Assembly (NCBI RefSeq): GCF_013284245.2
Contig: NZ_CP085876.1
Location: 2,215,001-2,279,000 of the forward strand
Direction: 5' to 3'
DNA: 64,000 nucleotides
DNA from: Brevibacillus sp. DP1.3A
GTDB lineage: Bacteria; Bacillota; Bacilli; Brevibacillales; Brevibacillaceae
Shown here: positions 50,689 to 59,332 of the stretch, in pieces
How positions within the stretch are numbered: the stretch's first letter is position 1
Layout: each line of letters opens with the position of its first letter
Notes under the pieces: generated by a model
Database searches by the model: none
What the model was told of the DNA's origin: nothing
What the model saw: the letters and a program-made list of their open reading frames with translations, nothing else
Program-made: the position numbers and the translations under genes

Positions 50689-50725
50689 TTTTGATTACTC
50701 TCATAGAAATGTTTCATAATCAAAA
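50689..50725. promoter_or_regulatory. inverted repeat upstream of the MFS promoter
   Basis: TTTTGATTA (50689-50697) and TAATCAAAA (50717-50725) are perfect 9-bp arms, 19 bases apart, with an inner GAAA-TG-TTTC palindrome. It lies just upstream of the -35 box at 50741, the right place for an activator or a repressor with distant half sites. Confidence 0.4.
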
Positions 50726-50740
50726 AATTTTGAATGCTCA

Positions 50741-50769
50741 TTGACGAACGACCATTGCCTCTCTACAAT
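50741..50769 (+). promoter_or_regulatory. strong sigma-A promoter of the MFS gene
   Basis: TTGACG (50741-50746), 17 bases, TACAAT (50764-50769), followed by a 66-base leader to the start codon. Confidence 0.75.
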
Positions 50770-50835
50770 GGGAACATCACAGAGCATCTGTTCTGGCAGC
50801 GGTGAGAAAGCATAACAGTGGTGAGGAGAGAGACA

Positions 50836-52071
50836 ATGAGCTGGATCAAGATGCGTTTACAGGAGTTTCACCCGATCGTCTGGTCATTAGTCGTCGGGAC
50901 CGTGTTCGTCCGGGCCGCCAGCTCGATGAGCATGCCGTTTTTGTTTTTATACTTGTCCAATCAAACAGATATGAGCTTGGCAATGATCGGATTGACTATT
51001 GGAGCAGGGCCGCTCGCAGGTACTATCGGAGGCTTTATTGCGGGAACATGGTCAGACAGGATCGGGCGCAGGCGAGTCATGCTTGGTGCGTTGTATGTGT
51101 GGACGTTCGTGTTCGTCGGGTTTGCGCTTAGTAAAGACCCGTGGATTCTGCTTTTGCTCAATATAGCAGGGGGACTCTGTCGATCCTTCTACGAACCCGT
51201 TTCACAGGCACTGATGGCAGATGTAACGCCGCAAGAGAAGCGGCTTCGTGTGTTCGGTATTCGTTACATGGCAATTAACGTGGGGGTAGCGATTGGGCCT
51301 ATCGCAGGGGTAGTGCTAGCGAAAAGCTCTGTAGCCCTGCCATTTCTGATGACTGCACTGATTTATCTTATCTATGTGATTAGCTTGCAAGGATTATTGA
51401 AGAGGTTCGGCATTAAACAAATTGAAGGCCAAAAGAAAGAAGTCGTTACATTCAGCCGTGCATTCAGCGTAGTCGTGAACGACAAGGCGTTTCGATTGTA
51501 CATGCTCGCAGGTGTTTTAGGAGCGATTGGCTACTCGCAGATGTCTTCTACGCTGGCCAAATTCGCAGAAATGACGGTCGTGAATGGAACAGAGCTGTTT
51601 GCCATCCTGATGACAGTCAATGCGATTGTCGTCGTTGTGATGCAGCTTCCGTTGACGACTTGGGCAGAAAAAAAGACGCCTCTCACCGCAATTTTGGTGG
51701 GAAACGCCATGTATGCGGTTGGTGACGTGGGTTATGCCTTTGCCAATTCGTGGCTGATATTCATCGTGGCGATGGTATTTTTCACAATAGGTGAAATCCT
51801 TACGTTTACGGCAGGGGACGTTCTGATCGACCGAATGGCCCCAGAGAGTATGCGGGGCAGCTATTACGGTGCGAAAAGCTTTAGCAACCTCGGCCAGTTC
51901 ATCGGTCCGTGGATGGGCGGGTTGCTGTTGGCACATTATGGAGGTACGACCTTGTTCCTGGTGGTAGCAGCTACCTCGATGATGAGCAGTGCCTTCCAAT
52001 GGGCGGGTGCTCGCGCCTTTGAGGCAACCCGTGGCAAGTCCATGAATGAGGTGAGGGCTGAATCACTCTAA
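50836..52071 (+). CDS. MFS multidrug-type transporter
   Basis: A 411-aa transporter with about 12 membrane spans. MFS hallmarks are GTWSDRIGRRRVMLG (about 75-89, motif A) and the later LMADVTPQEKR loop. It resembles Bacillus YfiS/YttB-like or multidrug exporters; the substrate is unknown. GAGGAGAGA lies just before the ATG at 50836. It overlaps the convergent SGNH hydrolase gene by 9 bases at the stop, with no terminator between them. Its promoter is one of the strongest in the window. Confidence 0.9.
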   Translation: MSWIKMRLQEFHPIVWSLVVGTVFVRAASSMSMPFLFLYLSNQTDMSLAMIGLTIGAGPLAGTIGGFIAGTWSDRIGRRRVMLGALYVWTFVFVGFALSKDPWILLLLNIAGGLCRSFYEPVSQALMADVTPQEKRLRVFGIRYMAINVGVAIGPIAGVVLAKSSVALPFLMTALIYLIYVISLQGLLKRFGIKQIEGQKKEVVTFSRAFSVVVNDKAFRLYMLAGVLGAIGYSQMSSTLAKFAEMTVVNGTELFAILMTVNAIVVVVMQLPLTTWAEKKTPLTAILVGNAMYAVGDVGYAFANSWLIFIVAMVFFTIGEILTFTAGDVLIDRMAPESMRGSYYGAKSFSNLGQFIGPWMGGLLLAHYGGTTLFLVVAATSMMSSAFQWAGARAFEATRGKSMNEVRAESL

Positions 52072-52851
52072 CGCTTGCAAGATACGATCTGCCATCCGTT
52101 TATAGCCATCAGCATTCGGGTGGAAGTGGTCTGTATACAAGTAGTTTTGTTCCTTACGCAAGAACAAGTCGTAGGTCGGCACCACGAGTACTTGCGGGTA
52201 CCGTGAGGCGATTTGGGATGCCTGATTGTTCCAGTCGAGCACGGGCCCAATGGTGTCGACGGCAGCTTCGGTGTTGCCAAAAGGATTGTACAGGGAAGTG
52301 TAAACGATCGTCGCCGTCTTGTTGACGCTGCGAATCTGTTTGAGAATCTCTTCATAGTTGACCGCGAGCTTATTAAGAGCCGTGGTCACTTTTTCTTTTT
52401 CAATGGTATACAGCCCGCCTGTCTGCCTGAACAAGTCATTGCCGCCGATGGTAAAAAGAATCAGATCGGCTTCAGCGAGCAGCTTCTTCACTTGCTCCTG
52501 GGACATTTGTTTAAGCAGCTCAGATGATTCCTGTCCATTAATTGCGAGGTTTGTGAACGTAATAGACTGGCCCGATTTTTTCTCCAATGCTTGGCGAACG
52601 AGTCCGACATAGCCTTGGCCGTTTGCGTCTCCGGCACCGCGCGTGAGGGAATCCCCTAGTGCGACTACTTTATGGACACCCTTTTCTGGCAAAGGCGAGG
52701 GTGGCTGCTCTTTTTGCACAGGTGGGGCTGCTGTGGATGGTGCCAACTGCTGCGGATTCATCGCGAGGACAAACCCTGTCGCAAATAAGAGAAAGGAGAG
52801 TAAAGACAAGAGACCTGCCGTGCGCCAAAGAAATTGGCCGGATGTGCGCAT
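52063..52851 (-). CDS. SGNH/GDSL-type lipase or esterase, exported
   Basis: A 262-aa exported hydrolase. A signal or anchor peptide (about 12-33) is followed by a Pro-rich linker (37-57). The SGNH blocks follow: VALGDSLTRG (about 63-72, nucleophile Ser), INGQESS (Gly), IGGNDL (Asn) and YTDHFHPNADGY (catalytic Asp/His). It is probably a lipolytic or peptidoglycan/teichoic deacylating enzyme outside the membrane, similar to Bacillus YpmR. GGAGGAT precedes the ATG. It converges on the MFS gene with a 9-base overlap. Confidence 0.9.
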   Translation of the reverse strand: MRTSGQFLWRTAGLLSLLSFLLFATGFVLAMNPQQLAPSTAAPPVQKEQPPSPLPEKGVHKVVALGDSLTRGAGDANGQGYVGLVRQALEKKSGQSITFTNLAINGQESSELLKQMSQEQVKKLLAEADLILFTIGGNDLFRQTGGLYTIEKEKVTTALNKLAVNYEEILKQIRSVNKTATIVYTSLYNPFGNTEAAVDTIGPVLDWNNQASQIASRYPQVLVVPTYDLFLRKEQNYLYTDHFHPNADGYKRMADRILQALE

Positions 52852-52980
52852 CGGGTATCCTCCTATTCGTTTTAAAGTATATGGTCATGGTATAATGTGG
52901 ATGGACATCTTATGACAGTGTACCATAAACAGAACGCCATCGTCAGTTGACGAGGCGTGACCCAGATAGGAGGGCGCACA

Positions 52981-53940
52981 TTGGCCGAAACGGTCCTCTC
53001 AGTAAAAGGATTGCAAAAAGCGATTGGCAAAAAGCCGATCATTCATGATATTACGTTTGACGTTTTCGCCGGAGAGGTATTTGGATTTCTCGGGCCGAAT
53101 GGCGCAGGCAAAACCACGACGATCCGCATGCTCGTTGGATTGGCAAAAGCGGATGGGGGAAATATTCGCATCGGAGGCATCTCCCTTCAGGAACAGTTTC
53201 CACAAGCGATTGCGCAGGTTGGTTGTATCGTCGAAAACCCGGAGCTGTACAAGTTTTTGACGGGCAGAGAGAATCTGGAGCAGTTTGCGAGAATGAGTGG
53301 CGGTATTACACCTGAGCGTATTGAGGAAATCGTTCGCTTCGTTGATTTGGAGCGGGCGATTGATGATAAGGTAAAAACGTACTCGCTTGGAATGAGGCAG
53401 CGCCTGGGGATCGCGCAGGCACTTTTGCACCGGCCGAAAATATTGATTCTGGACGAACCGACGAACGGTTTGGACCCGGCGGGGATTCGTGAATTGCGCC
53501 AGTTTATTCGCAAGCTTGCTGAGGAAGAAGGGCTCGCTGTCTTCATTTCGAGTCATCTTCTCAGTGAAATCGAGATGATGTGCGACCGAGTGGCGATTAT
53601 CAGTCAAGGGAAGGTCATTTCGGTTGGATTAGTGAAAGAACTGATGGAACAGTTTGCTGATCAGGTAGATTGGACAATCCCGTCTTCCCATATACAAAAG
53701 GCCGAGGAAGTCCTGCGAAGACTACCAGCAGTGACAGATGTGTGGATGGTTAGTGAAGAGCGGCTGAAAACACGCATGGATATAGAAAAAGTGAGCGAGG
53801 CTAACCAAGCGTTGGTCAATGGCGGCATACCTGTGATGGGGATTGCAACGAAGACGGTTACACTGGAAGACCTGTTCCTTACATTGACGGGAGGAGGGGG
53901 AAGTCATGGAGCAGAGCATGGTGGGGCTCGTACAGAATGA
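52981..53940 (+). CDS. ABC transporter ATP-binding protein
   Basis: A 319-aa ABC ATPase of the bacitracin/drug-export (CcmA/BcrA) class. Walker A GPNGAGKTT (about 45-53), the signature YSLGMRQR, Walker B ILILDEPT and the switch His (SSHLLSE) are all present. The C-terminal 90 residues are the extended regulatory tail typical of this class. I start it at the TTG at 52981 because AGGAGGGCGCACA lies before it and the protein begins at the usual position. It overlaps the permease gene by 35 bases and forms the transporter with it. Confidence 0.92.
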   Translation: MAETVLSVKGLQKAIGKKPIIHDITFDVFAGEVFGFLGPNGAGKTTTIRMLVGLAKADGGNIRIGGISLQEQFPQAIAQVGCIVENPELYKFLTGRENLEQFARMSGGITPERIEEIVRFVDLERAIDDKVKTYSLGMRQRLGIAQALLHRPKILILDEPTNGLDPAGIRELRQFIRKLAEEEGLAVFISSHLLSEIEMMCDRVAIISQGKVISVGLVKELMEQFADQVDWTIPSSHIQKAEEVLRRLPAVTDVWMVSEERLKTRMDIEKVSEANQALVNGGIPVMGIATKTVTLEDLFLTLTGGGGSHGAEHGGARTE

Positions 53941-54901
53941 AACCATAAAATTGCTGCGTCGGCGCCGTTTTCTCGTCGTTGTGCTGATCTTGGCGATTCT
54001 GATCCCGATTTTTACATACGCGCAGTATCGTTCGGTTGTCACTGCACAAGAACGAATGGGGACGACCGACTGGCGACCACTATTAACCCAACAAATCGTC
54101 GATATGCAAAACAGGCTGGCATCAAGCCGTCTTCCTGAAGAGTGGCGGGATTTTATCAAGGTCAGGATCGCGCAGCAGCAATATTATTTGGATCACGACA
54201 TTAACCCGATGGCACCGGGTGGACCTACATTCGCCCGTGGTTTTATGGACCAAGCCATTTCGATGTTTTTGCCGATGATAATCGTCGTACTCGCGGTCGA
54301 CCTCGTATCTTCTGAGTTTAGCGAGGGGACGGTCAAGCTGCTATTAACGCGACCCGTACGGCGTTGGAAGGTACTGACCAGCAAATACATCACCCTGCTG
54401 CTGTTTACCTCTCTCACGGTTCTCACGACACTGATTCTTGCTTATTTGCTCTCTGGGGTCGTGTTTGGCTATTCAGGATGGGACCTGCCCATTTTGACTG
54501 GTTTTGAAGTAGCGGGAGGAGAGCTCGAGACATCTGGCGCTTTCATGCTGCCACAGTGGCAATTTTTACTGATGCAGTATGGGCTAGGCTGGTTTGTTTG
54601 CGTCGTGGTTGCAACGGTAACACTTATGGTCTCTGTTTTGGTTCGGAGTGCAGCTGCGGGGATGGGGATTATGATGGCAGCGCTAATTAGCGGAACGATC
54701 CTGACGCAGATGGCATCCTCCTGGGAATCGGCCAAATACTTGTTCGTGGTAAATTTGCAGCTTACGGATTATCTCAATGGAACACTGCCTCCGATTAAGG
54801 GGATGACGTTGCCGTTTTCATTGACCGTGTTGAGTGTATGGGCGATCGCAGCGCTGATCATTGCGTACACGACCTTTATCCGTAGGGATGTCACATCCTA
54901 A
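53906..54901 (+). CDS. ABC transporter permease (ABC-2 type)
   Basis: A 331-aa membrane protein. A first span (about 18-37) is followed by a large extracellular loop (about 45-110), then five spans in the C-terminal part, the ABC-2 permease layout. The EFSEGTVKLLLTRPVRRWK segment (about 135-153) is the conserved coupling helix region. GGGAGGAGGGGGAAG overlaps the upstream ATPase gene by 35 bases, so the two are coupled. They probably export a lipid or drug. The substrate is unknown. Confidence 0.9.
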   Translation: MEQSMVGLVQNETIKLLRRRRFLVVVLILAILIPIFTYAQYRSVVTAQERMGTTDWRPLLTQQIVDMQNRLASSRLPEEWRDFIKVRIAQQQYYLDHDINPMAPGGPTFARGFMDQAISMFLPMIIVVLAVDLVSSEFSEGTVKLLLTRPVRRWKVLTSKYITLLLFTSLTVLTTLILAYLLSGVVFGYSGWDLPILTGFEVAGGELETSGAFMLPQWQFLLMQYGLGWFVCVVVATVTLMVSVLVRSAAAGMGIMMAALISGTILTQMASSWESAKYLFVVNLQLTDYLNGTLPPIKGMTLPFSLTVLSVWAIAALIIAYTTFIRRDVTS

Positions 54902-54990
54902 TTTGACATTTTTTCGTTACTTTATTACATGTCTGCTCGTCTTTACCATGACGAATGAAAAAGACAGCGAGAGGAGAAAGGCGAAACAGA

Positions 54991-55431
54991 ATGGATGTAT
55001 TATGGAAAGCAGGCTCGGTGACGCTATCTGGCATGTTTGAGCTGTGGGCAGCGATCCCTGTAGGTTTTATGTTGCAGCTACCACCGGTTCTGATCGGAAT
55101 ATTTAGTGCGGTGGGTGCAATTATCAGCGCCGGTATCGTCATTTTTCTGGGAGGTTCATTACGCGCCTGGCTTTTAAAGCGTGTAGAGAAACGGAGCAAG
55201 CGTCAGGGGCGTATGTGGCAGATATGGGATAAATACGGAGTGGTAGGACTTGGTCTCGCTTCGCCGCTTTTAACGGGAGCCCCGCTGGGAGCTGCTATTG
55301 GTATCTCGCTGGGAGCCCCTACGAAAAAGCTCATGTTGTGGATGTCGGTAGGCATCATTATCTGGAGTGTGTTATTGACCGCAGGAGTGGCTTTTGGTCT
55401 TTTGCAATTCATGGTACCAGAAACGAAATAG
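54991..55431 (+). CDS. small multidrug-export family protein
   Basis: A 146-aa protein with about four membrane spans and the small multi-drug export family (Sm_multidrug_ex) pattern: an N-terminal FELWAAIPVGF, then GLASPLLTGAPLGAAIGISLG near residue 90. Family members are small membrane proteins tied to undecaprenyl-type or drug transport, with no firm function. The ATG at 54991 follows AGGAGAAAGG. A bidirectional terminator follows. Confidence 0.8.
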   Translation: MDVLWKAGSVTLSGMFELWAAIPVGFMLQLPPVLIGIFSAVGAIISAGIVIFLGGSLRAWLLKRVEKRSKRQGRMWQIWDKYGVVGLGLASPLLTGAPLGAAIGISLGAPTKKLMLWMSVGIIIWSVLLTAGVAFGLLQFMVPETK

Positions 55432-55442
55432 CTATATGCATG

Positions 55443-55469
55443 AAAACCGCCAATTTCTGGCGGTTTTTG
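55443..55469. terminator. bidirectional terminator
   Basis: AAAACCGCCA (55443-55452) pairs perfectly with TGGCGGTTTT (55458-55467), separating convergent genes. Confidence 0.92.
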
Positions 55470-55479
55470 TTCATGCTCT

Positions 55480-55926
55480 TCATAACGTGAGTCTGTAGAC
55501 AATCTCTCCACCGTATACGTCCCCAGTTTCTTCAAAACCGGATTGACTGTATAAATGTCTTGCACCTGTATTGTCCGGGCATACGGTCAGGTTGACAAAT
55601 CGGCTTTGCGGGAAACGGTTCCGTACCGTATCTACGATCGCTGCGAGAGCCGCTCTGCCATATCCTTTGCCTTGGTACTGGTGATCGATCAAAAAACCGT
55701 TGAACCAGAAACACCAATCTGTTGAGGCGTCATAGGTAATCATGACAAACCCAACCATTTCATCAGCGTCATACAAACAGAATGGTTCATATGCGCAGTT
55801 GTCACCATCAGGACGGATATGGACCTTTGCCAATGAAACGGCAACAGACGGGACAAATCGCTGCTGCTCATTTTGTACCAGCAAGCGTAATGCATCTTGC
55901 CAGTTATCTCTGGTCGTTGGAACCAA
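55480..55926 (-). CDS. GNAT family N-acetyltransferase, unusual start
   Basis: A 148-aa GNAT enzyme with the acetyl-CoA-binding motif QYQGKGYGRAAL (about 83-94) and the later ARHLYSQSGF segment. It resembles diamine or Spermidine-type acetyltransferases (PaiA/BltD-like) in layout; the substrate is unknown. There is no in-frame ATG or GTG near the expected N-terminus. TTG (55926) is the first usual start, but its ribosome-binding site (GAGGTGA) lies about 27 bases away. An AUU or AUC start a few codons upstream, in frame with that site, is possible. Confidence 0.82.
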   Translation of the reverse strand: MVPTTRDNWQDALRLLVQNEQQRFVPSVAVSLAKVHIRPDGDNCAYEPFCLYDADEMVGFVMITYDASTDWCFWFNGFLIDHQYQGKGYGRAALAAIVDTVRNRFPQSRFVNLTVCPDNTGARHLYSQSGFEETGDVYGGEIVYRLTL

Positions 55927-56085
55927 TCGAATGCAAATGTCTTTGATAAGTCTTCACCTCGATCATCTTGGTAGCTTAAGCGTAACCGATCGTTCCTGAA
56001 AAATCTTCCTTTTCTGCGTGGGTGTTTTTTCGTAAAATAAACCAAGGATACAAATAGAAATGTTCCTGAAAGTGAGGTAACTGAC

Positions 56086-56346
56086 ATGGACGAGAAAAAA
56101 GAAGCGTTGGTCCCTGAACTGGAGGATCTAGTTCGTAAATTTACAGAGCTGTTGACAGGAGAAGCGACTCCTGAGCGCGTAGAAATGGTAAAAGTATGGT
56201 GCCTGTACACGACAATGGCAAAAGCAATGCCTCCGCTGATTCAGCATTGGGGAAGCGAGCCTGAGCATATGGAAGCACGGAATCAAATTCGGGAAATCAT
56301 CGAGCAAATCAAGCAATGGAATCAGGAGAAAAATCAAAAGCATTAA
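56086..56346 (+). CDS. YusU-like DUF2573 small protein
   Basis: An 86-aa helical protein with the pattern of the YusU/DUF2573 family: a Glu-rich start, KFTELLTGEATPERVEMVKVWCLYTTMAKAMPPLIQHW and a C-terminal coiled helix. The family assignment is from memory of length and pattern. No membrane segment. Function unknown. The ATG at 56086 lies behind a weak GTGAGG site. It is a single-gene unit with a strong terminator shared with the convergent gene. Confidence 0.68.
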   Translation: MDEKKEALVPELEDLVRKFTELLTGEATPERVEMVKVWCLYTTMAKAMPPLIQHWGSEPEHMEARNQIREIIEQIKQWNQEKNQKH

Positions 56347-56352
56347 AGATAG

Positions 56353-56394
56353 GAAAAAACGCTGTCTCTTTGCGAAAGAGAACAGCGTTTTTTT
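56353..56394. terminator. bidirectional terminator
   Basis: AAAAAACGCTGT pairs with ACAGCGTTTTTT, with an inner CTTT/AAAG pair. The convergent DUF1835 gene stops inside it. Confidence 0.92.
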
Positions 56395-57226
56395 ACTTCA
56401 ATCGAATCTCTAAGCAGCGTAGAGGCATCAACTCTCCACAGTACTCTAGCAGGCCTTGCTTGATCAGCTCATGAACCCGGTATGTCAAATACGTGTCACC
56501 AATACATTGATCGCTTTCCCCCATGACGGTACCAATCACACGTGCAGCCTTTTGGAACTTATTTGATGCATGTTCCAAGAGCATGGCATCATAATAATCC
56601 TCCGATACTTCCAGTACCTCACCTTGTTTGTAAACGCGCAGCGTACTATCAGATTGCGACCACTTTTCCCAGTCAAGGATGAGACTTTGTACGAGAGGCG
56701 CAGGCGTATTCTTTTTCACCTGATAAGCGTCCATCACCAATTTAGGAGGGAGGGCACCCGCGCTTTTCAATACATAAGATACCTCGTTGCCGTCTATGTT
56801 TCTTATTTTGTAATCGCAATGTACACTAAATGCCGTTATGTCGATTGTTTCGAATGAGAGGTTTTTATTCTGAAGCATGGAGATAACATAACGAATCCCT
56901 ATACTGTCAGATGCGTTCTGACCATGCCACAGAATTACGTTACTGCCGTCCGGAATCTGGGCTGGAAAGGATAGATTTCGTAGCAGGTATGTTTTTACCG
57001 TTGTCAGGTCTTCGAGAGAGATTGCCTCTACTCGTTTGAGAAAAGAATGAATCCATTCAATCCTTTCATTCATCCCAGTTGCGGTCTCCAGTTGATGTAG
57101 CGGTCCAACTGAAAAATCATCCTCGATGCAGATGATGCTTTCTGTCTGTAGTAGATTTTGTTTGCGGAAGACGGATCGAAGTGTACCGTAGGCAGATAGG
57201 CCAAAGCAGATGTGAAATTTGTTCAT
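56393..57226 (-). CDS. DUF1835/DUF3658 family protein
   Basis: A 277-aa protein with the DUF1835 layout. The N-terminus is FHICFGLSAYGTLRSVFR with ESIICIEDDFSVGPL (about 28-43); the middle has NVILWHGQNASDSIGIRYVI (about 96-115); the C-terminal DUF3658 part has EYCGELMPLRCLEIRL. It is common in Bacillus and of unknown function; the N-terminal part recalls nucleotide-binding or 5-formyltetrahydrofolate-like folds. The ATG follows a weak site. It is a single-gene unit. Confidence 0.82.
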   Translation of the reverse strand: MNKFHICFGLSAYGTLRSVFRKQNLLQTESIICIEDDFSVGPLHQLETATGMNERIEWIHSFLKRVEAISLEDLTTVKTYLLRNLSFPAQIPDGSNVILWHGQNASDSIGIRYVISMLQNKNLSFETIDITAFSVHCDYKIRNIDGNEVSYVLKSAGALPPKLVMDAYQVKKNTPAPLVQSLILDWEKWSQSDSTLRVYKQGEVLEVSEDYYDAMLLEHASNKFQKAARVIGTVMGESDQCIGDTYLTYRVHELIKQGLLEYCGELMPLRCLEIRLK

Positions 57227-57293
57227 TAGTTAGCTCCTCATCATTATCTTCCTTCATTATATCGTAAATTGGATTTGATCAAAAAACAGAAAA

Positions 57294-57329
57294 GAAAAAA
57301 GACACGATCCTGAAAAGTAGGTCGTGTCT
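57294..57329 (-). terminator. terminator after the anti-sigma gene
   Basis: On the minus strand GACACGACCT pairs with AGGATCGTGTC and T runs follow. Confidence 0.82.
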
Positions 57330-57350
57330 ATTCCGATTGCAGGGATCGTT

Positions 57351-58727
57351 TTACGGATTCCACGTGATATGTTTGGCAGCATCCATTAATTCATTTAAGG
57401 TGACTCCATGTGCCGTCATGACTACATACAACGATTGGTTGTCGGACTGTGCGTTAAAATGTGCCGCGTGCTGGGCCGTTGATCCTTTTGAGTCAGTTTG
57501 ATCAAATGAAACAGCGATGGCTTGTTCTCCGTTGACCGCGAACAACTGAGTAGCGGAGAAAGTACCTGGGATAGAGAGGCTGCGCTTGCCTTCTGTATTG
57601 CGTACAACATCTATGCGAATCCAGTCGTTGTTCTTCTTGTAATCTGCAGTTAAGCGAGTCACCTTTTGACTGGTTTCGGATTCATATTGGACCGATACCG
57701 TACTCATCGAGAACCCATTCGGTGCTTGCGAGAGGGCAGGCACGGGCATATCTGATGCTTGTACAGCGGTGTTCAAATCCGAGAAGGAAGAGAGCGTAAT
57801 GGGCTGCTTCGCTGCCGTCGGCAACGTTGGACCCACTAATGCATTCTCAGTCGTACCGCCATCAGCAGTGTCTGGTTCCACTTGGGAAGCGATCCCAAAA
57901 GTCGTAGGCTTCTCAGCAGCAGCGCCATTGGCTTCCTTAGCGGCTACAAGGTTACCAGTATTTGCTGACTCGGCTGGAACTTCCGATTTCGCTTTTGCCG
58001 CTTGATCAGCTGAGTTCCCCTGTAATCCGCGAGATGCCACGCTGTTCTGCCCGTCTTTATTGATCGTACGTGGCTCGGGTGTTGCTACTTTTTCCTCTGG
58101 TTTCACCATCGCAATCGCATTGTTCGATTGGGGAGGTGATGCAGGAGGCGTATCTTTTGTAGGTGCAGTCGGAGCGACCTGCGATTGTGTAGCAGCGGAC
58201 TCTGCTTTTTTCATCGTCGGACTATCGGCAGCTGCTGGTATGGAAGCGATAGCAGGTGCTTGCGGTGCCGATTTTGATACCGTATCGTTGAATGCAAAAG
58301 TGTTCTGGTTGTCGTGCGTCCCGCTTTCTTGTATGGTAGCCATTTGAATACTACCCGGTGCCAGCTGTTGGTAGCCGACGAAACCAACTGCGAGCAAGAC
58401 AGCCGCTGCGCTAACCCAGGCGTATGAAGGGAAGCCTTTGGTCCAACGCTTGTTTGGCTTTGAAATCACTGTGCTCGTTTGTTGTTCTGAAGATGCAGTA
58501 GCGGCGTGAGGGGGTACACCTTTTTCGGCGGTCTGGTAGATTGCTTGCATGATTCTGTCTTCCAGGTTCGCTTGAGGTAGTGGAACCTCCTTCAAGAACT
58601 GCACCTCCTCTTCTGTTGTCATTTGCGTTTCTATCCAAGCGATGCATTCGTCACAGGTTTCAATATGTGAGTGTGAATCGCTATCTGTGTCATCTAGCCA
58701 TGCTTTTCTAAATGCCTGGCAGTTCAT
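57351..58727 (-). CDS. membrane-anchored anti-sigma factor with long extracellular domain
   Basis: A 458-aa protein. The cytosolic N-terminus has a zinc-finger anti-sigma (zf-HC2) motif with His21, Cys25 and Cys28 in HIETCDEC. One membrane helix (about 101-119) follows. The extracellular part has a low-complexity Ala/Pro/Ser-rich stretch (about 130-300) and a folded C-terminal domain (about 310-455, beta-rich, LSSFSDLNTAVQASDMPVPALSQ then KVTRLTADYKKNNDWIRIDV), which probably senses the envelope. The ATG (58727) overlaps the sigma gene stop by 20 bases, so the two are coupled. The large domain is unlike the short RsiW type and resembles RsgI-like modular anti-sigmas. Confidence 0.9.
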   Translation of the reverse strand: MNCQAFRKAWLDDTDSDSHSHIETCDECIAWIETQMTTEEEVQFLKEVPLPQANLEDRIMQAIYQTAEKGVPPHAATASSEQQTSTVISKPNKRWTKGFPSYAWVSAAAVLLAVGFVGYQQLAPGSIQMATIQESGTHDNQNTFAFNDTVSKSAPQAPAIASIPAAADSPTMKKAESAATQSQVAPTAPTKDTPPASPPQSNNAIAMVKPEEKVATPEPRTINKDGQNSVASRGLQGNSADQAAKAKSEVPAESANTGNLVAAKEANGAAAEKPTTFGIASQVEPDTADGGTTENALVGPTLPTAAKQPITLSSFSDLNTAVQASDMPVPALSQAPNGFSMSTVSVQYESETSQKVTRLTADYKKNNDWIRIDVVRNTEGKRSLSIPGTFSATQLFAVNGEQAIAVSFDQTDSKGSTAQHAAHFNAQSDNQSLYVVMTAHGVTLNELMDAAKHITWNP

Positions 58728-59277
58728 GTACGAGCCCCCCTTCCTTGCGGGATAACAATTTTGCGAGTTCCTGACGAGCACGCAAGTAACGGACGCGAGC
58801 TGTAGATTCGGCGATGCCGAGGAGTGTAGCTATTTTTTCAAACGGATATTCGTGCGTACAGCGAAGGACAATCACTTCTCGATAAGAATCCGACAGTAAA
58901 GCAAAGGCCTCCTGAATTTCTCGACGTTGCTCTTTTGTCATGAGCGATTCCTGAGGGGATTCATCTCGTGTATTGGATGGCACATAGGCCAGTTGTTCAT
59001 CCGAGTCATGATACTTTCGGCGACGCAAGAAGTCGATGCTCTTATTTCGGGCAAGCGTATGTAACCAAGAAGAAAACTGGCTGTCCCCGCGGAATGTGGA
59101 CAATTTTTCATACGCTTTTACAAATACTTCCTGAGTGAGATCCTCTGCATCAGAGCGATTGTTTACCATCTTGTAAATGAAAACGTAGATCATATGCTGA
59201 TATCGCTGGATGAGGTCGCGATACGCTTCGATGTCGCCTTGAAGAATCCGCTGAATGATTTCGGCGTCGGATTGCAT
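58708..59277 (-). CDS. ECF sigma factor (SigW-like)
   Basis: A 189-aa extracytoplasmic-function sigma factor. Region 2 (about 20-90: IYVFIYKMVNNRSDAEDLTQEVFVKAYEKL) binds the -10 element; region 4 (about 125-180: EAFALLSDSYREVIVLRCTHEYPFEKIATLLGIAESTARVR) binds the -35. Layout and sequence resemble SigW/SigM types. Its gene overlaps the anti-sigma gene, and a TGAAAC-N16-CGTC promoter lies directly upstream, so it probably autoregulates. GGGAGG lies about 11 nt before the ATG. Confidence 0.95.
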   Translation of the reverse strand: MQSDAEIIQRILQGDIEAYRDLIQRYQHMIYVFIYKMVNNRSDAEDLTQEVFVKAYEKLSTFRGDSQFSSWLHTLARNKSIDFLRRRKYHDSDEQLAYVPSNTRDESPQESLMTKEQRREIQEAFALLSDSYREVIVLRCTHEYPFEKIATLLGIAESTARVRYLRARQELAKLLSRKEGGLVHELPGI

Positions 59278-59306
59278 TGAATCTTTGGCCTCCCTTCCCT
59301 CTATGA

Positions 59307-59332
59307 GACGCTGGTTATTCGTAAACGTTTCA
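59307..59332 (-). promoter_or_regulatory. ECF-type autoregulatory promoter
   Basis: On the minus strand TGAAAC (59327-59332), 16 bases, CGTC (59307-59310). These are the -35 and -10 boxes of ECF sigmas of the SigW/SigM/SigV group. The promoter is about 30 bases before the sigma gene start. The -35 box overlaps the stop region of the helicase gene. Confidence 0.75.
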
